DNA of 64,000 nucleotides, taken from positions 1 through 64,000 of the forward strand of contig NZ_JACHCI010000023.1 of assembly GCF_014200675.1 (NCBI RefSeq). Direction: 5' to 3'. This stretch comes from Janthinobacterium saanense (lineage in GTDB: Bacteria > Pseudomonadota > Gammaproteobacteria > Burkholderiales > Burkholderiaceae_D). Below are positions 26,360 to 35,418 of the stretch, in pieces. Position 1 is the first letter of the stretch; the number at the start of each line of letters is the position of its first letter. The notes beneath the pieces are model-generated. The model saw only the letters and a program-made list of their open reading frames with translations. It made no database searches and was not told the origin of the DNA. Position numbers and translations under genes: made by a program.

Positions 26360-27403
26360 TTAAATGACGATAGTCTGGTGCTCATCACCGACGCGGGCAC
26401 GGATGGTGCCGATGCGCGAGACGGTTTCGCCAGCCGCTTGCAACTGGGCGATGGCGGCGTCGGCGTTTTCTGCCGAGACGATGACGGTCATGCCGATACC
26501 GCAGTTGAAGACGCGGTGCATTTCAGCATCGGCCACGCCACCGTGCTGTTGCAGCCAGGTGAACAGCGGCGGCATGGTCCACGATTTGGAGTCCAGCTCG
26601 GCAACCAGGCCAGGCTGCAGCACGCGTGGAATGTTTTCCACCAGGCCACCGCCGGTGATGTGCACCATGCCCTTGACTTCCAGTGTGGCCATCAGCGCCA
26701 GCAACGGCTTGACGTAGATGCGCGTTGGCTGCATCAGCACATCGGCCAGCTTGCGGCCGTGGAAGTCGCCTTCCAGGTCAGGTTTCGCCACTTCAATGAT
26801 CTTGCGCACCAGCGAGTAACCGTTCGAGTGCACGCCCGACGAGGCCAGGCCCAGTACCACGTCGCCCGGAGCGATCTTGCTGCCGTCGATGATGTTGGCT
26901 TTTTCCACGGCGCCAACGGCAAAACCTGCCAAGTCGTATTCGCCGGCAGGGTACATGCTCGGCATTTCCGCCGTTTCGCCGCCGATCAGTGCGCAGCCCG
27001 CTTGTTCGCAACCCTGGGCGATGCCCTTGATGACGTCGGTGGCGATCGCCACGTCCAGCTTGCCGCAAGCGAAGTAGTCGAGGAAGAACAAAGGCTCGGC
27101 GCCTTGTACCAGGATGTCGTTGACGCTCATGGCCACCAGGTCGATGCCGACCGTGTCGTGGCGGTTCAATTCAAATGCCAGGCGCAATTTGGTGCCGACG
27201 CCATCGGTGCCGGAAACTAATACCGGCTCCTTGTACTTCTTGCTGATTTCAAACATGGCGCCAAAACCGCCCAGGCCGCCCATCACGCCTTCGCGCAGGG
27301 TGCGCTTGGCGAACGGCTTGATTGCTTCGACTAAAGCGTCGCCTGCGTCGATGTCGACGCCGGCGTCACGGTAGGAAAGGGAAACATTAGAAGTCTGGTT
27401 CAT
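26360..27403 (-). CDS. purM: Phosphoribosylformylglycinamidine cyclo-ligase (AIR synthetase)
   Basis: A 347-residue purine-biosynthesis enzyme making 5-aminoimidazole ribotide from FGAM with ATP. Typical PurM length and signatures: GGFGAMFEI near the N terminus, [39 protein letters not shown] and [12 protein letters not shown]. The start at 27403 is chosen because homologues begin MNQTS-like; the longer frame upstream is not family-like. It is a single gene divergent from the AI-2E family gene and followed by a strong terminator. Confidence 0.97.
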   Translation of the reverse strand: MNQTSNVSLSYRDAGVDIDAGDALVEAIKPFAKRTLREGVMGGLGGFGAMFEISKKYKEPVLVSGTDGVGTKLRLAFELNRHDTVGIDLVAMSVNDILVQGAEPLFFLDYFACGKLDVAIATDVIKGIAQGCEQAGCALIGGETAEMPSMYPAGEYDLAGFAVGAVEKANIIDGSKIAPGDVVLGLASSGVHSNGYSLVRKIIEVAKPDLEGDFHGRKLADVLMQPTRIYVKPLLALMATLEVKGMVHITGGGLVENIPRVLQPGLVAELDSKSWTMPPLFTWLQQHGGVADAEMHRVFNCGIGMTVIVSAENADAAIAQLQAAGETVSRIGTIRARVGDEHQTIVI

Positions 27404-27601
27404 GGTGTGGTGGCTGCGGAGGCGGTAAAATAGAAGGCGATAGAAGGCGGATAACCGCTGACGCACGTCCGCACCGATGTTTTCGACATCGAGGCGGCAG
27501 ATCGCCAGCCGGTCAATTCGGTCGTTCAAGACGCTATTTTATCAAACTGCCCCGCCATTTCGTAATTAACTGCCTTTTTTTAACGCAAAAGCCCAAACTT
27601 C

Positions 27602-28684
27602 ATGCCATTGCCCATCACCGCCGAACAGAAGCAAACAGCATTTTGGATCGCGGTCTGGCTGGCATTCCTGCTCTTGCTGGTCAGCCTGGGGCCGATATTG
27701 ACGCCTTTCCTGGCCGCCGCCATCCTCGCCTACGTACTCAATCCCGGCGTGGACCGTTTGCAACGCCTGCACTACAAACGCTTTTATCTGCCCCGTCCGC
27801 TGGCCGTGCTGGCGGTGGTACTGTTGTTTTTCCTGGCGATAGCCGCCCTGATCCTGATCGTGGTGCCGGTGCTGCAAAAGGAAATTCCGCTGCTGCAGGC
27901 GCAGATTCCGCAATTTCTGACCAAGGCAAATGAACTGCTTGCGCCGAAACTGCGCGACCTGGGCATCCGCGTGCGCCTGGACGGCACCGGCATCAAGCGC
28001 ATATTGAGCCAGCAGATGGCGGCCAGCGGCGATGAAATCTGGAGCACCGTGCTCGCTTCGGCGCGCACCGGCGGCACGGCCGTGCTGGGCTGGCTGGCTA
28101 CCGGCGTGCTGATCCCCGTGGTGCTGTTTTACCTGCTGCTGGACTGGCACCCGATGCTGGCGCGCGTGGCCGGCGCCGTGCCGCGCCGCTGGGTGGGCCG
28201 CACGGTCAGCATGGCGCAGGAAGTCGATACCCTGCTGGCGCAATACCTGCGCGGCCAGTTGCTGGTGATGCTGGTGCTGGCCACTTATTATTCAATTGCC
28301 TTGACCATCGCCGGCTTCGAAGTCGCGTTGCCTGTCGGCATCATCACGGGCTTGCTGGTATTTATTCCCTATCTGGGCTTCGGACTGGGACTGGTGCTGG
28401 CGCTGATCGCCGCCCTGCTGCAATTTGCCGACTGGAGCGGCGTCGTCGCCGTGGCCGTGATCTATGGATGCGGCCAGGTTTTCGAAGGCTTTTTCCTCAC
28501 GCCACGGCTGGTAGGCGAGCGCATCGGCCTCAATCCCTTGGCCGTAATCTTCGCCTTGCTGGCATTTGGACAATTGTTCGGTTTTGTCGGCGTTTTGCTG
28601 GCTTTACCGGCTTCTGCCATCCTGATGGTCGTTTTTAGGCATCTAAGACGCCACTATCTATCCAGCAGCTTTTATAATACATAA
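27602..28684 (+). CDS. AI-2E family transporter (PerM/YdiK-like)
   Basis: A 360-residue inner-membrane protein with about eight membrane segments in the usual arrangement: three N-terminal, a soluble helical stretch (about 95-150), then five C-terminal (for example LALIAALLQFADWSGVVAV). The family includes putative autoinducer-2 exporters and sodium/proton antiporters, so the substrate is not fixed by sequence. Its position divergent from purM and upstream of hda is common in betaproteobacteria. Confidence 0.88.
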   Translation: MPLPITAEQKQTAFWIAVWLAFLLLLVSLGPILTPFLAAAILAYVLNPGVDRLQRLHYKRFYLPRPLAVLAVVLLFFLAIAALILIVVPVLQKEIPLLQAQIPQFLTKANELLAPKLRDLGIRVRLDGTGIKRILSQQMAASGDEIWSTVLASARTGGTAVLGWLATGVLIPVVLFYLLLDWHPMLARVAGAVPRRWVGRTVSMAQEVDTLLAQYLRGQLLVMLVLATYYSIALTIAGFEVALPVGIITGLLVFIPYLGFGLGLVLALIAALLQFADWSGVVAVAVIYGCGQVFEGFFLTPRLVGERIGLNPLAVIFALLAFGQLFGFVGVLLALPASAILMVVFRHLRRHYLSSSFYNT

Positions 28685-28761
28685 TAAAAGCGGAATCCAT
28701 ATTAAAATGGCAATACCAATGATGCACAAGCAGTAATGAAAAACAGGACAAGGCGTACGCC

Positions 28762-29430
28762 ATGAAACAACTGGTGCTCGATTTAGGCACAGAGCAGGCG
28801 CACAGCCTCGATACCTTCGAGGTGGGACAGAATGCCGAGGTGGCGCATTTAATGCGCCAGTTCGCCACGCGCACGTCGCGCGAGCATTTTGCCTATCTGT
28901 GGGGCGAACTGGCTGCCGGCAAGAGCCATCTGCTCAAGGCCCTGGCCAGCACCGAGCGCGCGCGCTATATTTCGCCATTCTCGATCGAGTCCGAATTCGT
29001 CTACTCGCCCGAGGTGGACCTGTATCTGCTGGACGATTGCGAAAAGCTGTCGCCGCTGGCGCAGATCGACGCCTTTGCGCTATTTAATGAAATCCGCGCC
29101 AACCAGGCCTTCATGGTGTGCAGCGGCGCCGTGCCGCCTGCCGTGCTGCCGGTACGCGAAGACTTGCGCACGCGCATGGGCTGGGGCTTGATCTACCAGA
29201 TCCACGGCTTGACCGACGATGAAAAAATTGCCGCCCTGACCCAGGCGGCGGCTACCCGTGGCTTGACCTTGTCGCCGGGCGTGTTACCCTATCTGCTGTC
29301 CCATTTCCGGCGCGACATGCGTTCGCTGTCGACGATGCTGGACTCCCTCGACCTCTATTCCCTGGAAACCCAACGCCCGATCACCTTGCCATTGTTGCGC
29401 GAGTTGCTGCAGGCGGAAGCGAAAGAATGA
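28762..29430 (+). CDS. hda: DnaA regulatory inactivator Hda
   Basis: A 222-residue AAA+ protein homologous to DnaA domain III. Hda, loaded on the sliding clamp, stimulates ATP hydrolysis by DnaA and prevents re-initiation. The N-terminal MKQLVLDLG contains the clamp-binding-like QLVLDL; the Walker A loop is GELAAGKS and the Walker B region LYLLDDCEKL. The stop overlaps the next start (ATGA), so the HAD phosphatase gene is coupled to it. Confidence 0.93.
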   Translation: MKQLVLDLGTEQAHSLDTFEVGQNAEVAHLMRQFATRTSREHFAYLWGELAAGKSHLLKALASTERARYISPFSIESEFVYSPEVDLYLLDDCEKLSPLAQIDAFALFNEIRANQAFMVCSGAVPPAVLPVREDLRTRMGWGLIYQIHGLTDDEKIAALTQAAATRGLTLSPGVLPYLLSHFRRDMRSLSTMLDSLDLYSLETQRPITLPLLRELLQAEAKE

Positions 29431-30101
29431 TGAATCTGGCCCTGTTTGACCTCGACCACACCCTGCTGCCCATCGACTCCGACAATGAGTGGGGCAATTT
29501 CCTGGCACGCACCGGACTGATCGACGGCGTGCAGTACGCCAAGCGCAATGCTGATTTTTATGAGCAATACAAGGCTGGCACGCTCGATGCAGTGGAATAC
29601 CTGGAATTCGTGCTGGGCACGCTGTCGCAATTTCCGCGCACCCAACTCGACCAGTTATACCAGCAATTCATGGTCGAAGTCATACAGCCGGCGATCTTGC
29701 CATCGGTGCTGACGCTGTTGCAGCAGCACCGCGACGCGGGCGACCTGGTGGCCATCGTCACCGCCACCAATTATTTTGTCGCCAAGCCGATCGCCGACGC
29801 GCTGGGGGTCGAACACCTGATCGCCGCCATGCCCGAGTTCGATGCCGAAGGCAACATCACGGGCAAGCTGCTCGGCACGCCAACCCTGGGCGCCGGCAAG
29901 CTGACCCACACCCACGCCTGGCTGGAAAAGCTGGGCAAGCAGCTGGGCCAGTTCGAGCGCAGTTATTTTTACAGCGATTCGCATAATGACATTCCGCTGA
30001 TGTCGGTTGTTACCCACCCCGTCGCAACCAATCCCAACGCCGCTTTGAGCGCACATGCATCGATCCACGGCTGGCCATCACTCCACTTATTCAATGATTA
30101 A
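29427..30101 (+). CDS. HAD subfamily IB phosphatase
   Basis: A 224-residue haloacid-dehalogenase hydrolase. Motif I is FDLDHTLLP (nucleophile Asp and acid/base Asp), motif II IVTATN, and motifs III/IV are the conserved Lys followed by YSDSHNDIPL. Subfamily IB proteins act on small phosphorylated metabolites such as phosphoserine or histidinol phosphate; the substrate here is not certain. It overlaps hda by four bases and pcnB by eight, in an operon hda-HAD-pcnB-folK. Confidence 0.88.
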   Translation: MMNLALFDLDHTLLPIDSDNEWGNFLARTGLIDGVQYAKRNADFYEQYKAGTLDAVEYLEFVLGTLSQFPRTQLDQLYQQFMVEVIQPAILPSVLTLLQQHRDAGDLVAIVTATNYFVAKPIADALGVEHLIAAMPEFDAEGNITGKLLGTPTLGAGKLTHTHAWLEKLGKQLGQFERSYFYSDSHNDIPLMSVVTHPVATNPNAALSAHASIHGWPSLHLFND

Positions 30102-31452
30102 AAAATTCATCCGCAAGATCCTCGGCGTTAAAAAAGAGGCAGCGCGCGACGCCACGGTAGCCACCGTGCTCGGTCCTGCGCAACACGGAATCGATCCGAA
30201 ACTGGTGACCTCGAACGCCATCCGCGTCACCAGCAGCCTGCAGGAAGCGGGCTTTGAGGCCTTCGTGGTCGGCGGCGCCGTGCGCGATTTGCTGCTGGGC
30301 GTGAAGCCGAAAGACTTCGACATCGCCACCAACGCCACGCCGGAACAGGTGAAAAAGCTGTTCCGCCGCGCCTTCATCATCGGCAAGCGTTTCCAGATCG
30401 TCCACGTGATGTTTGGCCAGGACTTGCTGGAAGTGACCACCTTCCGTGGCGCCGGTGCCGATTCCGCGCCCAAGGATGAGCATGGCCGCGTACTGCGCGA
30501 CAATACCTTCGGCCTGCAGCACGAAGATGCGCTGCGCCGCGATTTCACCATCAACGCCATGTACTACAACCCGGCCACGCAAGAAGTGCTGGACTACCAT
30601 GGCGGCGTGGAAGATATCCGCGCCCAGACCTTGCGCATGATAGGCAAGCCGGAAGAGCGCTACCGCGAAGACCCGGTGCGCATGCTGCGCGTGGTGCGTT
30701 TCGCCGCCAGGCTGAAATTCACCATCGAGCCAGCCACCGCCGCGCCTATCCCGGTGATGGCTACCCTGATCAACAATGTGCCGGCGCCGCGCGTATTCGA
30801 TGAAATGCTCAAACTGCTCATGAGCGGCCATGCGCTGGCCTGTTTGCAGCAGCTGCGCAAGGAAGGCTTGCATCACGGCTTGCTGCCGCTGCTGGACGTG
30901 GTGCTGGAACAGCCGCTGGGCGCAAAATTCGTCACCCTGGCGCTGGACGCCACGGACGCCCGCATCGCCGCTGGCAAGACCGTTTCGCCCGGCTTCTTGT
31001 TCGCCTCGCTGCTGTGGCACCAGGTGCTGGAAAAATGGACCGCCTACCGCACCGCCGGCGAATCGACGATACCCGCGCTGCACCTGGCGGCCGACGACGT
31101 GCTCGACTCGCAAACGGAAAAACTGGCCCTGCAGCGCAAGATCGGTTCCGACATGCGCGACATCTGGTCGATGCAGCCCCGTTTTGAACGCCGGGTCGGC
31201 AAGGCGCCGTACAAATTGCTGGAACATTTGCGCTTCCGCGCCGGCTACGACTTCCTGCTGCTGCGCTGCGCTTCCGGTGAAATCGAGATGGAACTGGGCG
31301 AATGGTGGACCGCCTTTTATGAAGGCGACGAAGAGACGCGCGAAGCGCTGCTCGTCAGCGCCAACGCAGCCCCCGGCGCGGTCAAGAAAAAACGCCCGCC
31401 ACGCCGCAGCAGCCGCAGCAAGACCAGCACTGGCTCCACCAGCGGCGAATAG
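30094..31452 (+). CDS. pcnB: Poly(A) polymerase I
   Basis: A 452-residue polynucleotide adenylyltransferase that adds 3' A-tails to RNA and promotes decay. The nucleotidyltransferase signature is intact: VVGGAVRDLLLG (about 58-69), catalytic D74-F-D76, and the flexible-loop region FQIVHV. The RNA-binding C-terminal part and a basic tail rich in Lys, Arg and Ser (about 425-452) fit PcnB rather than CCA-adding enzyme. The start at 30094 overlaps the HAD gene end. Confidence 0.95.
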   Translation: MIKKFIRKILGVKKEAARDATVATVLGPAQHGIDPKLVTSNAIRVTSSLQEAGFEAFVVGGAVRDLLLGVKPKDFDIATNATPEQVKKLFRRAFIIGKRFQIVHVMFGQDLLEVTTFRGAGADSAPKDEHGRVLRDNTFGLQHEDALRRDFTINAMYYNPATQEVLDYHGGVEDIRAQTLRMIGKPEERYREDPVRMLRVVRFAARLKFTIEPATAAPIPVMATLINNVPAPRVFDEMLKLLMSGHALACLQQLRKEGLHHGLLPLLDVVLEQPLGAKFVTLALDATDARIAAGKTVSPGFLFASLLWHQVLEKWTAYRTAGESTIPALHLAADDVLDSQTEKLALQRKIGSDMRDIWSMQPRFERRVGKAPYKLLEHLRFRAGYDFLLLRCASGEIEMELGEWWTAFYEGDEETREALLVSANAAPGAVKKKRPPRRSSRSKTSTGSTSGE

Positions 31453-31928
31453 TGCGAGTGAACGCCTACATCGGCATCGGCGCCAACCTGGGCGATGCGC
31501 GCGCGAATGTGCAAGACGCCATCGCGCGCCTGGCGCGCCTGCCTGGCGCCACTTTGCTGGCGGCGTCCAGCAGCTACCGCACGGCGCCGATCGACTCCAG
31601 CGGCGACGACTACATCAACGCCGTCGCCCACATCCGCACCAGCCTGCCGGCGGAAGCACTGCTGCAGGCGCTGCACGCCATCGAAACGGCGCATGGGCGC
31701 GAGCGGCCTTACCGCAACGCCCCGCGCACGCTGGACCTGGACTTGCTGCTGTATGGCGATCAACAGATCAGCAGCCCTACCTTGAGCGTGCCCCATCCGA
31801 GATTGACCGAGCGCGCCTTCGTGCTGGTGCCTTTGCTGGAGTTGGCGCCCGCCATCGCCGTGCCTGGCGCAGGCCCTGCGCAAGCTTTTTTGCCCAAAGT
31901 GGCAGACCAGGCCATCAGCAAGCTCTGA
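31452..31928 (+). CDS. folK: HPPK, 2-amino-4-hydroxy-6-hydroxymethyldihydropteridine diphosphokinase
   Basis: A 158-residue folate-pathway enzyme that transfers pyrophosphate from ATP to hydroxymethyldihydropterin. Signatures: YIGIGANLGD at the N terminus, the pterin-binding region SSSYRTAP, and RPYRNAPRTLDLDLLLYG with the metal-binding DLD. The GTG start shares its G with the pcnB stop, so translation is coupled. Folate synthesis is followed 109 bases on by panB. Confidence 0.95.
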   Translation: MRVNAYIGIGANLGDARANVQDAIARLARLPGATLLAASSSYRTAPIDSSGDDYINAVAHIRTSLPAEALLQALHAIETAHGRERPYRNAPRTLDLDLLLYGDQQISSPTLSVPHPRLTERAFVLVPLLELAPAIAVPGAGPAQAFLPKVADQAISKL

Positions 31929-32037
31929 GCATTATCACCATCCATGCAATAAAATGCCGCCGCTGCACGCTGCTGAATAAAGGTCTACACTAGCGGCGTG
32001 CATCTGCGTCACCCCCTATTCACTCTTGAGAATTCTT

Positions 32038-32913
32038 ATGTCCGCTTATTTGCAAGGAACAGATCTGGCTGCGAAAGACAAGGCCGCCGCCCCTGCGCCG
32101 GCGCCTGTAAAGCCTGTCGCCGCCAAGGCTGTCACCATCCCGGCGCTGTCCGCCCTGCGCGCCGCCGGTGAAAAAATCACCATGCTGACCTGCTACGACG
32201 CCAGCTTCGCGTCGCTGATGGACCGCTGCGGCGTGGAAGTGCTGTTGATCGGCGATTCGCTGGGCATGGTCTGCAATGGCCATCACTCGACCCTGCCCGT
32301 CACTGTGGCCGAACTGGCTTACCACACGGCCGCCGTCGCGCGTGGCAGCAAGTCCGCCCTGATCGTGGCCGACCTGCCATTCGGCGCCTATGGCACGCCC
32401 GAAACGGCGTTTAACAATGCCGTCACCCTGATGCAGGCTGGCGCCCACATGATCAAGATCGAAGGCGGCGCCTGGCTGGCCGATACCGTGAAATTCCTCA
32501 CCGAGCGCTCGGTGCCCGTCTGCGCCCACCTGGGCCTGACGCCGCAATCGGTGCATCAGCTGGGCGGCTACAAGGTGCAGGGCAAAAGCATCGAAAGCGC
32601 TGAACTGCTGAAAAGCGATGCGCTGGCGCTGCAAAAAGCCGGCGCCTCGCTGGTCGTGATCGAAGCGGTTCCATCCACGCTGGGCAAGGAAGTCACGGAA
32701 CTGCTGGCGATTCCCACCATCGGCATCGGCGCCGGCCCTGACTGCTCGGGCCAGGTGCTGGTCATGCACGATCTGCTGGGCGTATTCCCGGGCCGCAAGG
32801 CGCGCTTCGTGCGCAACTTCATGGAAGGCGCCAGCAGCATCGATGACGCCGTCACCGGCTATGTGAAAGCCGTCAAGGAAGGCAGCTTCCCGGCGCCGGA
32901 ACACTGCTTCTGA
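32038..32913 (+). CDS. panB: 3-methyl-2-oxobutanoate hydroxymethyltransferase
   Basis: A 291-residue enzyme transferring a hydroxymethyl group from methylene-tetrahydrofolate to ketoisovalerate, the first step of pantothenate synthesis. The core (from about residue 33) has [29 protein letters not shown] and PTIGIGAG. The first 30 residues are an Ala/Pro/Lys-rich extension beyond the usual 264-residue form. A TTG at 32026 could add four residues. panC is not next to it. Confidence 0.95.
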   Translation: MSAYLQGTDLAAKDKAAAPAPAPVKPVAAKAVTIPALSALRAAGEKITMLTCYDASFASLMDRCGVEVLLIGDSLGMVCNGHHSTLPVTVAELAYHTAAVARGSKSALIVADLPFGAYGTPETAFNNAVTLMQAGAHMIKIEGGAWLADTVKFLTERSVPVCAHLGLTPQSVHQLGGYKVQGKSIESAELLKSDALALQKAGASLVVIEAVPSTLGKEVTELLAIPTIGIGAGPDCSGQVLVMHDLLGVFPGRKARFVRNFMEGASSIDDAVTGYVKAVKEGSFPAPEHCF

Positions 32914-32922
32914 TCGTATTTC

Positions 32923-32951
32923 AGGTGTGGCCGTCCGAGGCGGCCACACCT
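32923..32951. terminator. Hairpin between convergent panB and SGNH hydrolase genes
   Basis: AGGTGTGGCCG pairs perfectly with CGGCCACACCT over 11 bp with a 7-base loop. It sits between two convergent stops, as a shared terminator would, but lacks a T-tract in either direction. Confidence 0.6.
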
Positions 32952-32959
32952 CAAGCAAC

Positions 32960-34528
32960 TCAGTGGCAGCAGGTATTCGATGCCCACACCGGCTGGTTGT
33001 TACTGTAGATCACCAAATTCCCGTCATTTTGCAAGAAGGCCACGGCGCCCGGATGGCTGCTGCTGTCGCTTTGCCACAGCACATTGCCCTTCACATCGTA
33101 TTGAACCAGCCTGCCATCGTCTTGCAACACGACTTCAGCTGCGCTGCTGCCAGCCGTGCCGCTGGCCCATAATTGCGTGTCGCCATCGGCGAGTGTCAGG
33201 TTGCCATCCTGGCCCAGGCTGAACGTAAAACGCCCGTCGCAGGAGCTCAGCGTTTCGCCGCGCAACAAGCCTTCGCCAGTCAATAACTGGCCGCAGACTT
33301 GCGGTTTCGTCACGGCCGGCAGCAAGCGCAGTTTATTCAGCGGTACGGCGTCGGCAATCGCCTGCAAGCCCTCTTCATTCGGATGCAGGCTGTCGCCGGC
33401 ATTGAAGGCAGGCAAATAGCGAGTGCGGTCGGCTGGATCGCTGGTCGCCAGCGCCTGGTCGACGATGGCGTCGCAACCGCTATCCGGACTTTTCATGAAC
33501 GCTTCCAGCTGGGCACGAACGTTTTCGGCGGCCGGCGTCCATTGCGGCGTGCCGTGAAATGGCGTCAAGGTCGAGCACAGGAACTTGACGTTGGCCTGAT
33601 GCGCCTGGGCGATCAACTCCTTGTACACGGCGATAAAATCGGCTGCCGGTGGCGGATTGCCATTGTTCAGGCTATTGACCGCGTCGTCCGAAACGATCAC
33701 CCATTTCACGCCAGCTTGCTGCAAGGCATCACGATTGAAGCGGGTGCGGCCAGCCTGGCCGGCGCCATCGTAGAAAAAGTTATTGCCGCTGATACCCTGG
33801 TTCAGCACGCCGACCGTCATATTGGCCTGTTGCAAACGGCGCGCCAGGTCGTTCGGCCAGCGCCGGTTCACATTGCCGCGCGACGCGATGCCATCGGTGA
33901 TCGACGCGCCGAACGCCACCACGGCGCCGGTCGCCGCCGGGTTTTGCACGTCCAGGCCCGTCAGGAAATAATACGCCTGGCCGCTGACCGAATTGGCGCT
34001 GCCGCCCGGCAAATCGACGCTGCCGCCCACGTCACCCGGCGCGATGTACACGTCTTGCAGCGAACCGGCGTGGCCGGTGGAATTATTCGCCGTGCGGCCA
34101 GGCAGATAGATGCTGACCGCCACATTGCCCAACGCCGGCACATCCAGGGCCACCGCATCGCTGAGCACTTCCGCGCCGCGCGGGATGGTGATCGCCGTCT
34201 GGCCGCCAAACGTCGCCAAACGGTCGCTGCCCGGGATGATGCGGGCGTCCCTGTCGCGCAGTGCGATATGCACGTTACCGATTAGCAAGGGCTCGCTACC
34301 GAACAGGTTAGACAGCCGCACCCGCGCCGCCGAACCGCCGATACTTGTATAGACGATCTGGCGAATAGTCTGGTTGTTAAAACCGGCGTCGCCGGTGGTC
34401 CACGGCGTGACCGCCCATGTACCGGTCCAGGGCACATCCGCAGCGCTGGACTGGGCCAGCGCGGGTATGCTACTCGCCAACAATAACGCCAATGCCACAT
34501 TTTTTAGCTGATTCAGTCTGACCTTCAT
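32960..34528 (-). CDS. Exported SGNH/GDSL hydrolase with C-terminal bulb-type lectin domain
   Basis: A 522-residue secreted protein: signal peptide (1-25, IPALAQ), an N-terminal beta-rich region (30-195), an SGNH hydrolase domain (about 200-400) and a C-terminal mannose-binding bulb-type lectin domain (about 405-522) with repeats such as QNDGNLVIY and QDDGRLVQY. Block I has Ser209 (FGASITDG) and block V Asp-His in DSLHPNEEG. Block III, normally G-x-N-D, reads VIVSDDAVN (277-285), so the oxyanion Asn is not in its usual context. GGGAGAAAG precedes the ATG at 34528. It is probably a carbohydrate esterase targeted to polysaccharide; the substrate is unknown. Confidence 0.85.
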   Translation of the reverse strand: MKVRLNQLKNVALALLLASSIPALAQSSAADVPWTGTWAVTPWTTGDAGFNNQTIRQIVYTSIGGSAARVRLSNLFGSEPLLIGNVHIALRDRDARIIPGSDRLATFGGQTAITIPRGAEVLSDAVALDVPALGNVAVSIYLPGRTANNSTGHAGSLQDVYIAPGDVGGSVDLPGGSANSVSGQAYYFLTGLDVQNPAATGAVVAFGASITDGIASRGNVNRRWPNDLARRLQQANMTVGVLNQGISGNNFFYDGAGQAGRTRFNRDALQQAGVKWVIVSDDAVNSLNNGNPPPAADFIAVYKELIAQAHQANVKFLCSTLTPFHGTPQWTPAAENVRAQLEAFMKSPDSGCDAIVDQALATSDPADRTRYLPAFNAGDSLHPNEEGLQAIADAVPLNKLRLLPAVTKPQVCGQLLTGEGLLRGETLSSCDGRFTFSLGQDGNLTLADGDTQLWASGTAGSSAAEVVLQDDGRLVQYDVKGNVLWQSDSSSHPGAVAFLQNDGNLVIYSNNQPVWASNTCCH

Positions 34529-34711
34529 GCACTTTCTCCCAATAATAAGATTGCAATAAATAGAATAGTTGCACATGGAAAAGGTATCTGTAAAGCAAAA
34601 TATTGAAAATACAAAGAAACTGCGGAACATGCGTGAAGCAGCGCACATCCGGCTGGCCATCAACGGCGTAGCTTGACCCTCCTGGCAATTCACTGAGACA
34701 GGGAGCACGAC

Positions 34712-35404
34712 ATGAGCACACTGGAACCCGCCACCACACTGGCAGCCAAGGCCAGCAAGCCCTATCCGAACGACAGCGCCGAATACCGCAGCGCGCGGCT
34801 AGCCTTGCTGGCCGAGGAAATCGAATTGCGGCGCCATATCGAGCGCGTCGCGCAGCAACGGCGCGCCTTGCCGCTGGGCGGCGAGCCGCCAGACTATGCC
34901 TTCAAGGATGAAAACGGCAAGACCGTGCACCTGCCCGACCTGTTTGGTGCACATGACACCTTGCTGACTTATTTCTGGATGTACGGCCCGCAGCGGCAGC
35001 GCCCATGCCCCATGTGCACCGCCTTCCTGGGGTCCCTGGATATGCCGATGGCCGACCTGCGCCAGCGCATCGCCGTGGCCGTGATCGGCCGCTCGCCAGT
35101 CGAGCGGCAACTGGCTTTCGCCCGCGAGCGCGGCTGGAAAAACCTGCCGTTCTACGCAACGCTTGATGACAGTTATGCGCGCGATTACCGGGGACTGGCG
35201 CCGGACGGCAGCGAATGGCCGGCGCTCGACATCTGGGTCAAACGCAACGGCAAGGTCTACCACTTCTGGGGCGCGGAACTGGGTGGCACGCAAGACCCGG
35301 GACAAGACCCGCGCGGCGCACCCGATCCGACGCCCTTGTGGAACTTGCTGGACTTGACGCCGGCTGGACGCGGCAAGGACTGGTATCCGAAGCTGGCGTA
35401 CTAG
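34712..35404 (+). CDS. DUF899 thioredoxin-fold protein
   Basis: A 230-residue cytoplasmic protein of the DUF899 family, predicted to have a thioredoxin/AhpC-like fold. The putative redox motif C99-P-M-C102 follows the strand LLTYFWMYGP, and the family pattern PDYAFKDENGKTVHLPDLF lies before it. The reaction is not known. The start follows CAGGGAGCACG. It is divergent from the SGNH gene and converges on puuC (14 bases between stops), so it probably has its own transcript. Confidence 0.8.
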   Translation: MSTLEPATTLAAKASKPYPNDSAEYRSARLALLAEEIELRRHIERVAQQRRALPLGGEPPDYAFKDENGKTVHLPDLFGAHDTLLTYFWMYGPQRQRPCPMCTAFLGSLDMPMADLRQRIAVAVIGRSPVERQLAFARERGWKNLPFYATLDDSYARDYRGLAPDGSEWPALDIWVKRNGKVYHFWGAELGGTQDPGQDPRGAPDPTPLWNLLDLTPAGRGKDWYPKLAY

Positions 35405-35418
35405 GCCTATTCGGCCTA

